A DNA stretch of 64,000 nucleotides, from NCBI GenBank assembly GCA_028023455.1, contig JAQFVV010000499.1:372001-436000 (forward strand), read 5' to 3'. Below, one piece after another: positions 13,541 to 27,559 of the stretch. The notes under the pieces were generated by a model. That model had not been told where the DNA came from and searched no databases. It was given only the letters and a program-made list of their open reading frames with translations. The position numbers were made by a program, and so were the translations under genes. This stretch comes from Epiperipatus broadwayi (Eukaryota > Onychophora > Udeonychophora > Euonychophora > Peripatidae). Numbering within the stretch: position 1 is the first letter of the stretch; each line of letters opens with the position of its first letter.

Positions 13541-15021
13541 CTTTTACTGAAATATATTGAAACAGTAAGATTCGTATTCGAATCTTAAGTTTCACCTTTT
13601 TCTGTCATCTCTCACTGACTGGTCTATCCCTCCCAAATTTAAACTTTTTGATATCGAATTGTGTGTGTAACAATATTAAAAATGTATAAATATATGTAGA
13701 ATTCAGCATAAACACGCACACATTTCGATCTCAAATTAAACGCAATAAATAGGGATAAAATAATATAATTTAGATTTCTTTTAGTTATATAATTTTGTAT
13801 AATTTTAATCATTTATTTTGCATTATAAAGTTCGTATTTATTGCTTTGTTTAAATTTCGTTTAATAATAATTCTAAAAATATCTGATGTAATATTTAATT
13901 AAAAGTTAAAATAATCTTATGTTCCCTTTTTGTTTTTGAAATTTAAAAGCATCGGTCAGTGATAGATAATAGATTAATTAAAGAAAAATTCCCCAAAATA
14001 TAATTAGTAAATGTAAAATGTAAACAATAGAACGGCAGCTTTCTTTAATTAAAAACCAACAAAATGCATTGATTATCCTCAGGGCAGATTAAGTAGAACC
14101 TAAAAATATCTTAACAAAAATGTGAAAGATCAAGATAAAAAAAGAGGCCATCTTAGACTTGCTGGAGACATTCACTTAAACTTTAGCTTTGCTCTCGATC
14201 ACTGAGAGTCTCCAAAAATATAAAATAATTTGTTCCTGCCAAGGTATGACCGAGTAAAGCACCTAGATTATTCTCCATCGGGAGATGGCCTATCGGATGC
14301 AAACTTTCCATTGCCCGTCATAAATTCACCATGAAGATCTGCTGCCTGAAATAAATGAAAAAGCTGCTGCTGCTGTGAAATTAAATGAAATCTCTAAATA
14401 CAAGAAAGACTTGCCACTCGTGAACTTTTTGCTGCTAAACTAATGGAATCAGAAAACGTCTTATAAAACAGGTACCTGTCTGTGTTCAAACTCTAGAGTA
14501 CTCTAATAACATGCTATAGCTCTTCTTCATATTACTTATCTAAATTGTAAAAACTACCATTTGTATAACTAAATAGAATAATTAATGTAATGTGTAAATT
14601 TATCTAATAATCTAGCTTACCTCACTCTATCTTTCTTGGGTGCGTATTTCTATAATCTACATTTTATCTATAGTTATTATTTAATTATTGCATGATCATA
14701 ATTGTCTCAAATTTCAAAGTTTAAATCTATGATCGCTTAAAACAATGAATGCATGTCAAAATTTCATTAATATTTGCTTTCATAACTAACTTAACTTTCA
14801 TATAAATCGACACGCATTCAGTGCCTCATTTATTGTAATGCAGGGTCTACTACTTCGCAAATGGCTGGCATATTAGTTGTAATAACTCCCAGTTTATATA
14901 TATTTTGTATTTATTAAATTTAATGAATAATTCTAGAAAATCCCACTTCTTTGAGAGTCGCCAGAGTTCTTGAGTAAATGTTGGTAATGTAGGGCCAAGT
15001 CAGAAATCTATTTAAATCTCA

Positions 15022-15360
15022 TCATAACCGTTTATACAGTATACATGTGTTACGTTTTAGAGACGCGATGACCCATTCTGCCATGAAATTTCCGGATTCT
15101 TCAGGGTTGAAATTAACCCCAGTCGTCCTACACAAGCGGGCATAATGGGTGCTCCCATAGGATTTGACAATGTCATGCAGCCAGCCGGAAAATTGCGCCA
15201 CGTACCGCTTGTCCCTGGTTATGCTTATGTGACACCTTACTTCGTCGGGCCGTGGCAGAGACCAGCCTGACATTCTTATCCATTCGCGGCCTTGCAGTTT
15301 CGATATACTGCCATTCCATATCGCCTTTCTAAAGCGTACCACGTGTTCCTTTACTTCGTT
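15022..15360 (-). CDS. Unidentified open frame, possible exon or element ORF
   Basis: A minus-strand frame stays open from about 15360 to the stop at 15022, about 112 codons. There is no ATG at its upstream edge; the first Met lies in REWIRMSGWSL. The GC content is far above the surroundings and codon third positions are mixed. The composition is protein-like, with RPDEVRCHISITRDKRY, FSGWLHDIVKSYGSTHY and NPEESGNFMAEWVIASL. I recognise no family. It could be an exon, a gag-like fragment of the surrounding repeat block, or chance in a GC-rich patch. No convincing splice sites were established. Confidence 0.35.
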   Translation of the reverse strand, partial: NEVKEHVVRFRKAIWNGSISKLQGREWIRMSGWSLPRPDEVRCHISITRDKRYVAQFSGWLHDIVKSYGSTHYARLCRTTGVNFNPEESGNFMAEWVIASLKRNTCILYKRL

Positions 15361-15404
15361 TTATTATTCTATATATCACTCCGCCTCTGCATTATCTTCA
15401 TAAT

Positions 15405-15720
15405 TCACTCTCAAATAAATGTTTGCCCTTAGTTATAAATAAATATTTTAATTAAATAAATATATGCCCGCCGCCACTCTTAAATCTTACTTTAGACTCT
15501 TGCATTGCAAAGGTATAAATCCCTCCAGGCATGCATTAGAAATACTCACTCGAGAATTTTAGGTAGCTAGATTACGCCTTCAAATAAATGTATTCCTTTT
15601 GTAAACATTTCACTATCGGAAATACCGCTACTGAAATTCTCAATATAAAATAATGTCTAAATAAATAAATGTATTCTTTAAAATATAGTCATGTCGCACA
15701 TTCCGCTACCGAAGCTTTAA
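15405..15720. repeat. Degenerate tandem repeat
   Basis: Three diverged units begin with caaataaatgt/aataaatgtattc (about 15412, 15582 and 15660). The last two end with matching ccgctactgaaatt / ccgctaccgaagctt. The spacing is irregular, about 80-170 bp. Confidence 0.55.
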
Positions 15721-16264
15721 ATCCACAAAATATTATTAGATTGTTTTATTAAAATGTATTAATAAATAATTTTAAACTATACGTCTGCAGTTACGTTTCA
15801 TTTATTCGATACCCATTCTATATAATATTTCCTCGATTATGTAAATATGAATGTTTAATTAATATTAGTTTGGTTATTGGCTAACTCAAGAATAAAATCA
15901 TGAGTCTCTTGCATATCCCTGACCACCGTGCCTAAGGAAATATTTACTAATGTCGCATCAGATGCGTTGTTTCGTGGATTGTATTGTGGAACCGATAAAC
16001 TGTGTTCGAACTCAGTACCACGGGTGGCTTCGCTACTCGATGGTGCTGCTGTTCTGTATGGTGGTCGAATTCTGCACTATGTTTACGAGTCACACGTTTT
16101 CTGACCGTTACAATATCTAATACTAAGAGATTCCATAGAGTAATGACAGTATATCGTTCTGCTATTTTTGTGACTGAGTTCAAGTGCAGGTCGGTTAAAA
16201 ATCGAATTTTATTTTTAGATTCCAATGAAGCTCAGAATTATTTTTTTTAGATAACTAGCCCATA

Positions 16265-18990
16265 ATTAATCCAGATAATTATCAAATATCGATCACCATA
16301 CTGAGTATATAAATATTCTTATCTAAAAAAAAAAAACTATTCAAACTCTCAATATCTTAAAATTGGAAAACCTGGTGAATAATCAATCTCCCTTTCTTTG
16401 CTGTTTCTCTATAAAAGACTATACAGATAATAAAATATTTACAAGTTATTTGAGTAAAAATTTAGTTTTTAAAAAAATAACTGTAATTAAAAATAGGTAA
16501 TACATGTATATTTACAAAGCAGTAAAATAGATTTAATTTTTTATTGTATGCTACTTATATATAAATAATCTATTAAGAGCCTCATGGCAAAGTTGTTACA
16601 GACATCTATATTCTATGCCCACAATCTACTGTTTGTATTAAACCTAAGAAAAATTCTAAAATAACATTTTTTCTTTCAAGCATCCCAAACAAATCAATTG
16701 GTTATCCAATTATTAATCAATAAATATAGATCTAGATAGTCTTAACTAGACGGCAAAACAAGAATAGAAAAATGATAAAAGATAGTTGACAATTATTAAG
16801 TAATGCAATCTTGATTTTTAAGAGATTTAAAAAAAAAACACTTTTATAAAGTTTAAATGTAAAAGCAACACAACTGACCAATATAAGTGCATAGAGGATC
16901 ACCCTTGCCACAAAAGAAATCAAAAGTTTTCTCCTGGATAGTTTCATTCATGAATAAATGTTAGGATAAAATTTTCAATATGACAGTTTGAGGTTCTCTC
17001 AGTGTATAAGAGAACATAAAAAATTTAAAATATTTAATATCAAAAGAAATTACTTAAGTAAAAAAAAAAATGCAAATTTAAAATTAATTATAATAAAATT
17101 GATATCTATTGTTTTTACTAAATGACAGCATACCAAGATTTAAATTAACTTTAATATTACTTTTTTTTATGTAAATTGTCATTTGAACAGATAATAACCA
17201 TCTTCTTGTTACAGTTAGTGATTGTTTTAATTTTAAATAATTAAGAGAAACAAGAAATTCATTTTCTTGATCTCCAGATTTACAGAATGCTGATGATTGC
17301 ATTATTTTTGTTTAGTGAAAAAATTATCTCAGAAAATTATAAATGCTTTGAATTCAGTCTGTAAATATTTAATAAGTAATGCCCCCCAAAATGGGTGCTG
17401 TATTATCTACTATGAGGAAAATACTTAAACATTGAAGTGCAACACAGTTTCTTATATTATTTCAACTATTTTATCATTTAGCAACAATATCCTGCCAAAT
17501 TTATTGTAGACAAGTTGAAGATGTATACCATAATACAAAGTCATTGGCAAAATTTTATTTACTGCTCCACAAATAATAGATTGAACTTGGAGAGATCTTC
17601 ATCCTACAGTTAATTGATAATGGTTGGAAACGATGAAATATTGCATTATGAATATGTATTTACAAAATCATAAAACTTTTTCATTTTGTATTAACATATC
17701 TTCACTGTGTGGGTATTTGAAATGAGCAAAAAATAGAAGACTTGCTAAAAATATTTAATGATGACTTTGAGCATGGTTTCATGACAAACAAACCTAGTTG
17801 CATTGTAGATATTAGTTCATAATATTTCAATGAGATGCAATAGATTATTTTTTTTAGAAAAAAAATTTCTGCAGAACCACTCAAATCATTCATTATCAAA
17901 GTAATTGACAGTTTTGCTCATCTTGATGTTCTGTTCCATATTTTGAAGCCCAACTTTAGATAATAGATTAGCTAGTCAAGTAATTTATTATTCATTATAT
18001 ATTTTAACTTATAGGCTAGAAATCATTTTTAAATCTATCATATATTTTGATATTCTAGCATTAAGAATAAATTATTGCCAGTTAACTCGTCAATTAAATC
18101 TATTAATATATGTGTCATGATCATCACATGTGATTAAACATGGCTGTTAGGATTTTGAAGACAAAATAAAAGACTAATGAAAATAAATACAATCCAATCT
18201 GTGAAACAAATATATTTACATATATCACAGATTGGTTTTTACTCTGATTAATGTGTTGCTATGCTGTCTTTTAACTTTTCCTAAACCAAACATTTCTTGT
18301 TGAAGGATTTTAATATCTTATCTAATTACAGCTTTCATTTTTAAGTCCATGATAGATAGAACTTGTAAAAAAATTCTTTCAGATCACAGGATTTTTCTTA
18401 CAGATAGTCAGCCCATTGTTAGCCAAAATAAATCATCAGTATTGGTATATTATCAATATTACACAGAGTAAAATTCACAAGTTAATCTTTTCTAGAATTA
18501 TCAGATGAGTTTTAATGTAGGGATGGTAAAATCAATAAATATAGTGTTAATGCCACTTCCTGGAAAAATGCCATAGTTGTACATATGCAGAGCTCTTAAT
18601 TTACTTTTTATAAGCCTGTCTATTTTTCAGCATATTATTCCAAAACAAACAAACAAATAATATTGAATCTCTTTAATGTATCTCGGAGATAATTATAATA
18701 TAAATAAGATGGTCTCTCTTTACTAGAATGTGTTTTTCAAGTTGATCATAACATATTTTTTATGAATACATTATTACTCTTCATATACTTAAAGCCATGA
18801 TATTAGCTCTTAAAGCTGTAGATTTATCATCATCATTTCCAATAAACTAAAAAATATTATTGGGTTTACAATCTTGCCATATTTTCAAAATCTTATAGAG
18901 CATTTTTAATATTCTAGTGTTTTTATGCTATGATAATAAATGACAATATCTCTATATAGATCATTATGTCTGGAATTGTTACATATGTAT
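16265..18990. other. AT-rich non-coding stretch
   Basis: No gene or classifiable element is seen. A small hairpin with 11-bp perfect arms (18194-18204 and 18225-18235, ccaatctgtga/tcacagattgg) is present. Short open frames at 16732-16947, 17084-17302 and 17702-17899 lack recognisable motifs. Confidence 0.5.
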
Positions 18991-18996
18991 TATTCT

Positions 18997-19345
18997 GCCA
19001 ACGAAAATTTTAGTCTTCATTAAAATCATTATAAATGTCTACGATTGCTAAATATTTAATAGTATTTAATTAAGTAAATTTAACTTTCAATTGTTAAAAA
19101 TCTCTAGAATATTTTTATATCTACTATACACTCTTTATTAATTTCTAACTACCACTGACCTACTTATGCTGTAAAATAGCCATCTTTTGCTACTAAATAA
19201 ATTGACATTAATACCGAAACTGGAGTAATTATTTACAACTGTGTTAAAAATAATTCTTTAAATCTTTGAAAGTTAAATTTACTTAATTAGTTAATATTTA
19301 GCAATCATAAATAATCATAAGTAATGAAGACGAAAATTTCACTGC
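18997..19345. mobile_element. Long-TIR fold-back element (MITE-like)
   Basis: The left arm at about 19001-19092 and the right arm at about 19265-19341 are inverted copies. Shared blocks are cgaaaatt..gtcttcatta, gattgctaaatatt and aattaagtaaatttaactttca, with small indels between them. The 170-bp centre has no coding content. The size (about 350 bp) and long TIRs fit a non-autonomous DNA transposon. The termini and target duplication are not resolved. Confidence 0.65.
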
Positions 19346-19349
19346 GGAT

Positions 19350-22300
19350 TAATATGTAAGTATCCTGGAAACTATACTGTGACTCAACATTTAATAAAAG
19401 TTACTATTTTTTTTTTTTATTTACCTAAAAATATACTAAAATGTTTACTACTTTTTAAATTCTAAATAACTACTAGCATATTTAAACTAAAAGTTGGTGA
19501 AAACTTTTTTTTTCCATCAATAAATGTGGAAGTATCTCAGATTTCACTCAATAGCACAATTATTAGTTATTATTAATCTAAAATCCAAGAAAAGGGATTA
19601 AACACTTAATTATCAAACTTTTTTATATATTAAAGATATTTACAAACTTTTCCAAAAACAATTTTAATAATAATAATCGCAAAATAAACACAAAGACTAT
19701 ATTTGTAAGAGCAAAACATAAGCCCTATTTTTCTTACATTTGTGTCACTAAATTGCGTCTACATTATAATTCCTGATTCTCTAAAATCACATCAAGTCAA
19801 TAGTAATCACTCATCTATGGTTTGAAGTAAAATACTTAATAAGATTCTTAAAAATAAATTGCTATAGTTAAAAACAACTAATGCAATCTCTTCTATGTCT
19901 TTTGTTTTCAAAAATGGAACAGTAGAATATACAGTCTTTCTTTCTTGGGTTCATATATTTCCAAAAAAATTTTAAAGCCAATACTTTTTTAACATATTTC
20001 AATTAGAAACTGCAATATTCCCATTTTTAAGATTACAAACAGATCTTATAACATCAAATTAAAAATATCTTATAAAATCCAAATAAAATCAGCTATTTAA
20101 TTCTTACATTGTTCTAATGATCAAAATACTTCCTGACCTTTCTTAATATCACCATTACATCATAGAAGAGTGTCATCTCCTGATTTACTAGGTTTAATAC
20201 ATTGTTTGCTATTTTTATATATTGCTCTCAAGTATCAAAAAAAATTAAATATGACCATCATTAAACTATTTTATGCAAAATTACCATTAAAGTCTTCTAT
20301 TCTGCTAAACATGTCTCTACTACTTCTTAATGCTGAGAGTATTATATACTTTTCATAAGATCATACACATTCTGATTCCTATCTATAATATAATCCATAA
20401 GATATCATTGTTTTGACCATGAGTGAATTCAAATTTCTTGTAGCATTTTTAATGCTTAAAATATCTTTTATAGACAAATCATAAATAATGCCAAAATTCA
20501 ATAATAATAGAACATTATGAATTCATATCCATAATATTAATTGTTGATAACTTTGGTTATAGTTTACTATTTCTACAGCATCTGTTTTAACGTTTCCATA
20601 AATATATATACATATTATTAATATTAATGCAATAGCATTCTTTTTTGGAACTTTCAAGATTTGGCATCGAAGCATAAACACTGTTAATATGGTCTAGATA
20701 ATAGTTTGTAAGCCATTTTTTAAAAATGTTAGTCCCTTTCATTGATACCTCCAGGAAATAACAAGAATTACTATTATAAAATTAATCTCACAGGGAATCC
20801 AACCAATTCTGCACCCCCCCCCCCAACAAACACATTTTTCTGTGCAATTAACAAACTTTTCTCAGCAAGATTAGTTTTATTAGGAGTATTTATATCAATC
20901 TTAAATGTTGACAATTCCTTAAATACAAGTTCTATCTTCTATATTCATGTCCTGAATATATCACATTTAACACCATTTACACATTTCCAATTGTTTATTT
21001 TTTATGTTTATTGTCACTACTATATCATGTTTGACATGAAATTTCTATTATATTGACTATTCCAGATTTTGAGAGACAAGTTATTAAAGAATCCATTTTC
21101 TAGATTCTTTGACATTTGTAGAAAGCAAAGATAACCATAAATTCCAATTTTGTAATCATTTCCTAAGTAAAACTTCTGTTAATACAATTTAAAAATTTTA
21201 TGTCCTACATACTAGAACACACACAAAAAATTGGTCTTAGAATTTCTATGTTTGAAATATAAAAAAAATGAAGTCACATAATCACACAGAAAAATGACCA
21301 GTGCATGAGAAGTTCATGATGAATGTGCTCTATAGAAATCTAAGTGATAGAAAACAGTAATATAAAGAATAAAATAAAGACAGAATGAGATAAAGAACAC
21401 TGATGAGTCAATATTATAACTTATAGAATAGGATGTATTCTTGTTAGCCACAGTAACTTCATAATGGATCATTAAATTGTTAATCAACTATAAAACAACA
21501 TTAATAGGTGATACCTCCAACAAAGCATGTGTGCCATATGTATAAAAATGCTTGTGTGCAAATAAATACATTCCATCTATAGAAGTATGCTAATGAACTG
21601 TATATATATATATATATAAACATTTTATATATGCACACACTGAAAATTCATAAAGTAATTTCTACCAATAATAATGGTAATAATAAAACATATATTCGAA
21701 ATAAAATTTAATTTAAATTTATTTGAAACTTATTGCAAGCACACCTATCATATCATCGCATGAGATGATGTAAACTAATTTTAATACTAATTACAATTTA
21801 AAGGCATTATATGCCTTTGAGGTTTATCAACTATGACTGCTAATTTATCTAAAATTTAAGAAATATTTACTTTGAATGCAAGCCAATTTTTTAGTTCTCA
21901 TAATTATTTCATAAAAGTCAAAAAGTATTTGCATATAAAAAGAAAATTTTGTAACTAGGGAGAGATATAAATATTCTGTTTTTTAAATGCGATATGAATA
22001 AAGTTATACAGAAATGAATGTAGTATATATGTGATGTGTGCTTTGTATAATATCTTTTTGCTTCTATAATTATAATACTTTTTTGCATATATCCAACTAA
22101 AGCAATGTTAGTTTTAAATAGTAAATTGCACACACTATATATTATTACCAGAATAAACAAAGATGGTGTTTGAATCTTATTAAATTTAATAAGCAAAGGG
22201 GAATATTCATACTTTATCTGTTGAGAATTTTTCATTTTATAAATTGTTATTAAAAACCCCACTATATGTTTTTACATCTATATATGTGTTCATTTATTTT

Positions 22301-25300
22301 GTAAAAAAATAACTTTTTGAGAAAATTTGTAATTATTAATTGCTGGAATTCAAACTTCAATGCATATTGCATGGAAAACTGATTGCCTTTATTATTATTG
22401 AAAAATCATTTTATATCAAAATACTTAATAAGCAGTTCTCTATAATTTGCAGTTCATTGAAATGACTTTTATACAATAAGGATTTCATATTTCAGAATCA
22501 GACCAATTAGATAAAACATTAAAAGAACTATATGTCATATTATACTGAAAGTAAATATGAAGCAAGTACCAAAAGCTTTCTAGTACGGTATAGAAGTTTA
22601 GTACCAAGACTGAAATAAAATTTAGTTGTTCCAGAAAACTCTGAAGAGGTATATCATGTAACTATGAATCAATTTACTGAGTATTATTATTTCAAGTAAT
22701 TTTTGGATGTTATTTCACAAGATTAGGATTTTTCAGTTTTGTGATTATTGCTTTTTCAATCAGTGATCCAACATTGGTAATAGCTATAGAGTAAAAAAAT
22801 CTCTAAGTGATCTTGGTTGGGAAAAAAGACTCAATATACTGACCATAAAGTAAACAAAATGCAATTGTGATATAATGCAATTTTTACATTGATCTATAAA
22901 AAGTTAAGTAAATATTTAATAACTCACCAAAAGAAGAGAAATATGTATATATTTATATTGCACAACTTACAAAGAATTGTACAAACACTATAACTTTAAG
23001 AGGGGGGCAGATAAAATATGTAATTAAATTATATAATGGGAGATTATAAATATAATAAATTGGAATGTTAAGCAGGATTAACACTGCAAATAATTTGTAA
23101 ACAATTTCATTACATTTATTAAATGTAAGTATTTGGAAACATTCACTTTTTTAGAAGGAAAAAATTCAGTATAGTGCAAAGTCAGTGAATTTTGCTATAT
23201 TTTTTAATTATATTAAATTGTTGTAATAAAATGCTTTAATCTAAAAATATTCCTATCACTATAGCAATGTTCTTTATTGCAGTTTTTATTACAGAATTTC
23301 TCCATACATTGTAATTAATTAAAATTTTCTTGAAGGTCATTTATTAAAGTGTTTGATAAATCATATTACCTATAACATTCAATCACTTTTTTTGGAAGCT
23401 GTAAATGCATTCACAAGCTGTACTTTGATAATCAAACATTCTTTAGATCTTCAAATAGCATTTTAATTGAATGAATATTTCTTTGCGGCAGTTTAAAACA
23501 CAAATTGCCTTGTCCAAAATTTGCTTTCCCAAAGCAATCAATCTTGAGTTTGAACATTTTAGTTTCAAACAAAAAGAGTTATTTGCATAACTGTAATGAA
23601 GAAAACTCACATTGCTTTTCATTAAATAAAACAATAATCAAATGGATAATTAAAAGTTCAACTACCAGAAGTAACAGAGTACCAAACTCAGGGCATGATA
23701 TACAATAATTATTTTGATCCACATACGAGCTAACCTATCACTCCTAATAAAAAATAATGCTCAGATGCTGATCATTGTTACTGTTCTGGTCATATGGTAA
23801 CACTAGCGTACCAACCAATTACAAAATAAAGTTTTTCAACAAAAAAAATAAAATGCAGTGAATGTACTTTAAAGTTATATCTTTGCATTATCCAGAAAAC
23901 TATCTGGGATCCAAACACAAACCCCAACATATAAATAACTTAACCATTATTGCTCTAAACTAGCTCAAAAAACCGAGGATCCTAGAGACTATGAACAAGA
24001 GAATAATAAATGTATATGCTTAATCTATTTTAATTTAAATAGTATTTCTGGGATAATTTTAAAATCTCTAAAACAATAAGCTGTAATGAAATCAAGTCAT
24101 ACACACTGTCAATTCATAAAATAGATAGCTAGAAGAATAAAAACATTAACATTTATTATTTTATAAAAACAATTATTTAATAATCTAACCGATGAATTAA
24201 AAAATAGCAAAAAACAATATATTTCCAACTCTTATATCTTATAAAAATACATATTTTCTTAGAGCAAATATAATTAATCAATTCATTTTTTATTAATTAA
24301 AGTAATCAAACTTTAGTTTCATTATTTCCTGTAACTTTTAACAATAAAAAAATAAGGAAATTTTAAATGAGCTAAAAACCATTTTTATGATTTTGGAGGA
24401 AAAATCAAATAAATAAAAAAACATGTTTCAACAAAAAATGTTACATTAATAAAATTATTCATTAGTACCAATTATTTCTATTTTTTTATTATTATCTATA
24501 AATGTAGATATAATGTGCACATTAAAGAACACTTTTACCATGGATTTATTTTCCATTTGTGTATTTCTTTGGTAGTTGCAATTTTCATGTTTTTTTCTTG
24601 TAAGCTTCTCCAGGCAAACACACAGAAATAAATTGTTGTTTCAATCTAATAATTCTACAGGTCAGGCAAAACATACAGAAATAAACAACCATGCTCTTGG
24701 ATGGAAACAAGATTTATTGCAGATGGAGGTGTGCACTTTATTTTTCTAATAAGAAGCTTGTATGGTGAGGCTTATGATGCTCAGCTTAGGATTTAATTTT
24801 AACACATGGTTTTCTTAAACTCAATTTCTTCAACAGTCAAATCAGATCAACTGCTACTATTAAATTTTTCATCAGCTTAATAAAGAATGATTGTTCTTCA
24901 CAAAACACTAAAGTCTACAAATTTATCCTGCCCCTATCCTATTTTTTGGGATACTCCTGTATCTATCCAATAACATCTTGTTTCATTACACTGACCAATT
25001 GAGTTTATTTTTACAAACAGATTTAGTTATTTTCAGCCTTTTTTATTTTAAAATAAATCCATAGTTGTTTTCTGTTATGCCAAAAATAAGATAATTTTTT
25101 AATTACCATGATTTAATAAACACTGCTTATTATTTTCGAGAGACATAAAAAAAAAATGTAATTAATTAAAACAAAATTTAATAAAAAATGTTAAAACCTT
25201 TTATTCTTTCTTTTCTTTTACAATATGATAAAAATACAATCTGGCCTATTTATCTCTCTTATCACCTTTTAAAAAGTTAAAATTACAATATTTCAACAAC

Positions 25301-25810
25301 TTACTAAAGGGGGGGAATTCTTTTAGTAGTTTTTTTAAAATTAAAACTGGTAAATAATTAAAATTTCAGGAGGTAATAAAAGAAATTATTTATCTGATTT
25401 TATACTAGCTCTTGTACAACTCTTAACAAATTACAATAAAATTATTATTTAAAAAAAAACATTGTTTGGAAACTATCATATCACAATTTAAAAAATATAA
25501 AGTTTTAAATAAATTAATGTTGATATTATAAAATAAATATATGTAAAAAATTAAATTAATATGTTCTCCCATTCTAAATTTATTTTAAGAAGCTTGTAAT
25601 ATTTGATATGGGAAGAGTTGGCCACTTTCCACAATACTTCTATATATATTTATAGGTGGATTCCATCTTTATTGTTAAAAAGAGGTTGCCTTGACAACAG
25701 TTTGAAATTGATTGTTAATGATATTGGATTGATTGGCTTTTAATGATATATATATATATAATAGAAAATTTCTGATGGGGTTAGTTTAATATCTATATAT
25801 TTTATGTTTA
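19350..25810. other. AT-rich non-coding stretch
   Basis: No gene found. Minor structures are a C11 run at 20814-20824, an (AT)n tract near 21601-21617, a short palindrome at 21800-21818 (aaaggcat/atgccttt) and a repeated phrase caggcaaa-acacagaaataaa at about 24613 and 24665. Open frames at 20742-21056 and 21918-22262 look composition-driven. The minus strand of 20.2-21.1 kb may be a very old element, but I could read no motif. Confidence 0.45.
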
Positions 25811-25812
25811 CA

Positions 25813-27373
25813 TTTGTGAACATAAAGTTACTTTAATCACATAAATATATTATGATTGTTTGATTGTAGTCAAGAGATTATTATTTCAAACTCACATATA
25901 TTTGCATTACATATCTCATAGTTTTTAAAAAAATATAATTAAATTTATTTCGAAGAATAGATAGACACACTTACTTAAGTAATTTTAAAAACATAGTTTT
26001 GTAAAAATAAAAAAAAAGATTGCATATATTTTTCTGTTAAAAGAGATTTATAAACTCTCTTCTTTTTAAAGAAATGTTAAAAATAAATTTTAGTTGAAAT
26101 TGAAAATAAAAAGATTAATTAATTTGGATTGCTAATAAGATTTATGATTGATAATAAAATCAAAATCAATAATTGTAATAATTAAAAACTATGTACACTA
26201 TCTCATAAAGTGATAGTAGATTAATCTAAGAAAAAGATTACATTAGAACATGTAAAAATCAATTAGATAAAATGTAAAAATAATTAAAAAAAGACTTAAG
26301 TTATGATCAAAATTAAAAATAATGATAAGAAATTAACAATGAGAGGAAGAGTATAAAAAGCTACAACTGCTATTATTATTCGGTTTGCACAGAAATGCAA
26401 ACTCAGAGTTTTTCATTGAGAATCCAAACCAAAAATCCAGATATTCAAAAACTGTAAATGCAGTAGTAAGCCAATCAATTACTGCTGTGATCAACATCAA
26501 TGCAAAAGCAGTGGAACTAGAAATATGCATTGTTAGATGAAGTGTTCAACTGGGCTTCCTGCCCAAAGTCATCTGAAAATCAAGTGTCCTGCCTGAACCC
26601 TCACTGGAAACTGACTCTCCCATTATCAAGGCAAAGAAATGGAAAACAAACCCTGAAACCATCGGAGACCAAAAAAACAACTGGTTGAAAATTGACAAAT
26701 ATGAAAACCTGGATAAATATATTTTTATCCCTGTCTATAGACAATTTATACTTATTTTAAATGGACTTTAACAAAGGTCTATCATAATTTTAGCCTGAAA
26801 GTAATAATTTTTTTGTAAAAATTTATTATATAATATTCTGTTAAATAAATGTGTATAAATAAATGTTTGCTTAAATATTATTTGATCTATTCACTTTCTC
26901 TCTTATCACTGCATCATCATTCATTTAAAGAGATAGATGTTATAGGTGTTAAGTTAAATGTGCTAGGCCCTGATTAAGAGTATGAGCTTGCCTGGGATAT
27001 GTCAAGCACTGAATTGTATGCCTGTCTTTGATCCTCAAAACAAATAAAATGCTTTGGGGCAGAGGTTTGATTCCAGAAGTTGAGGTGATCCATTCAGGAA
27101 ATGTGATCATGTTATGCTTCATATAGCTCGGTCTGGCTATGGGTATCATTGATGGCTATGCTATTAATGGTATTCTCCCCTCTGTTTGAAGGGCTGGTCC
27201 ATAGCTGCTATCACAAAGTTGCCAAAAATTAGTTGCAAAATTTTAAAAGTTGCAATAAACATTTGAATTTTGACAGATCCAGTTTAATATTATGGAATAT
27301 TTGTGAAGGTGAAGTTATTTTAACCACCTAAATATATTATGATTGCTTGATTGCAGTCAAAAGATTATTTCAA
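25813..27373. repeat. Segment bounded by a 75-bp direct repeat
   Basis: 25813-25889 and 27300-27373 are direct copies (tttgtgaa...aagtta..ttaa.cac.taaatatattatgattg.ttgattg.agtcaa.agattat). Between them are AT-rich DNA and two GC-richer patches at 26510-26700 and 26940-27200. The latter contains ggtttgattcc at about 27064-27074, close to a Pol III B box, but I found no matching A box. It could be a small element with terminal direct repeats or two independent copies of one repeat. Confidence 0.4.
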
Positions 27374-27559
27374 TTTTGTGTTTTCCCACCTACTGTATTT
27401 TAATTTATTTACCTGAATAAAGTTAAGATCAGTTCATATATCAGACAATTGGTAGTGGCAAAAAAAAATAGAACTCCAAATTTACCAGAGAAATGATTCA
27501 GAAACTCTATGCTTGAGAGTGCCAATTTATATCATCATTTGGAACCATTATCAACCTAC

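Larger units (their letters stand above)
13550..16260. repeat. CpG-richer repeat block A
   Basis: Composition changes here: CpG dinucleotides are frequent, while they are scarce in most of the window. A perfect 8-bp-arm palindrome (aagattcg/cgaatctt) lies at 13567-13586. At 14138-14480 a block starting gccatctta holds a broken coding-like phrase, HHEDLLPEINEKAAAAV, on the plus strand. Degenerate tandem repeats lie at 15405-15720, and GC-rich patches at 15.03-15.36 and 15.94-16.21 kb. Block B (51.2-54.55 kb) has a comparable make-up. I suspect a relatively young large element, such as a retroelement or its terminal region, but see no terminal repeats or polymerase. Confidence 0.4.

Noticed and set aside
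15947-16250. Overlapping frames on both strands (92 and 82 codons) as genes
   Set aside because: They overlap antisense in a GC-rich patch of a repeat block, neither has a recognised motif, and the plus-strand one begins without ATG.
20742-22262. Frames at 20742-21056 and 21918-22262 as genes
   Set aside because: One contains a poly-C run translated as prolines; both have AT-biased composition and no domain.
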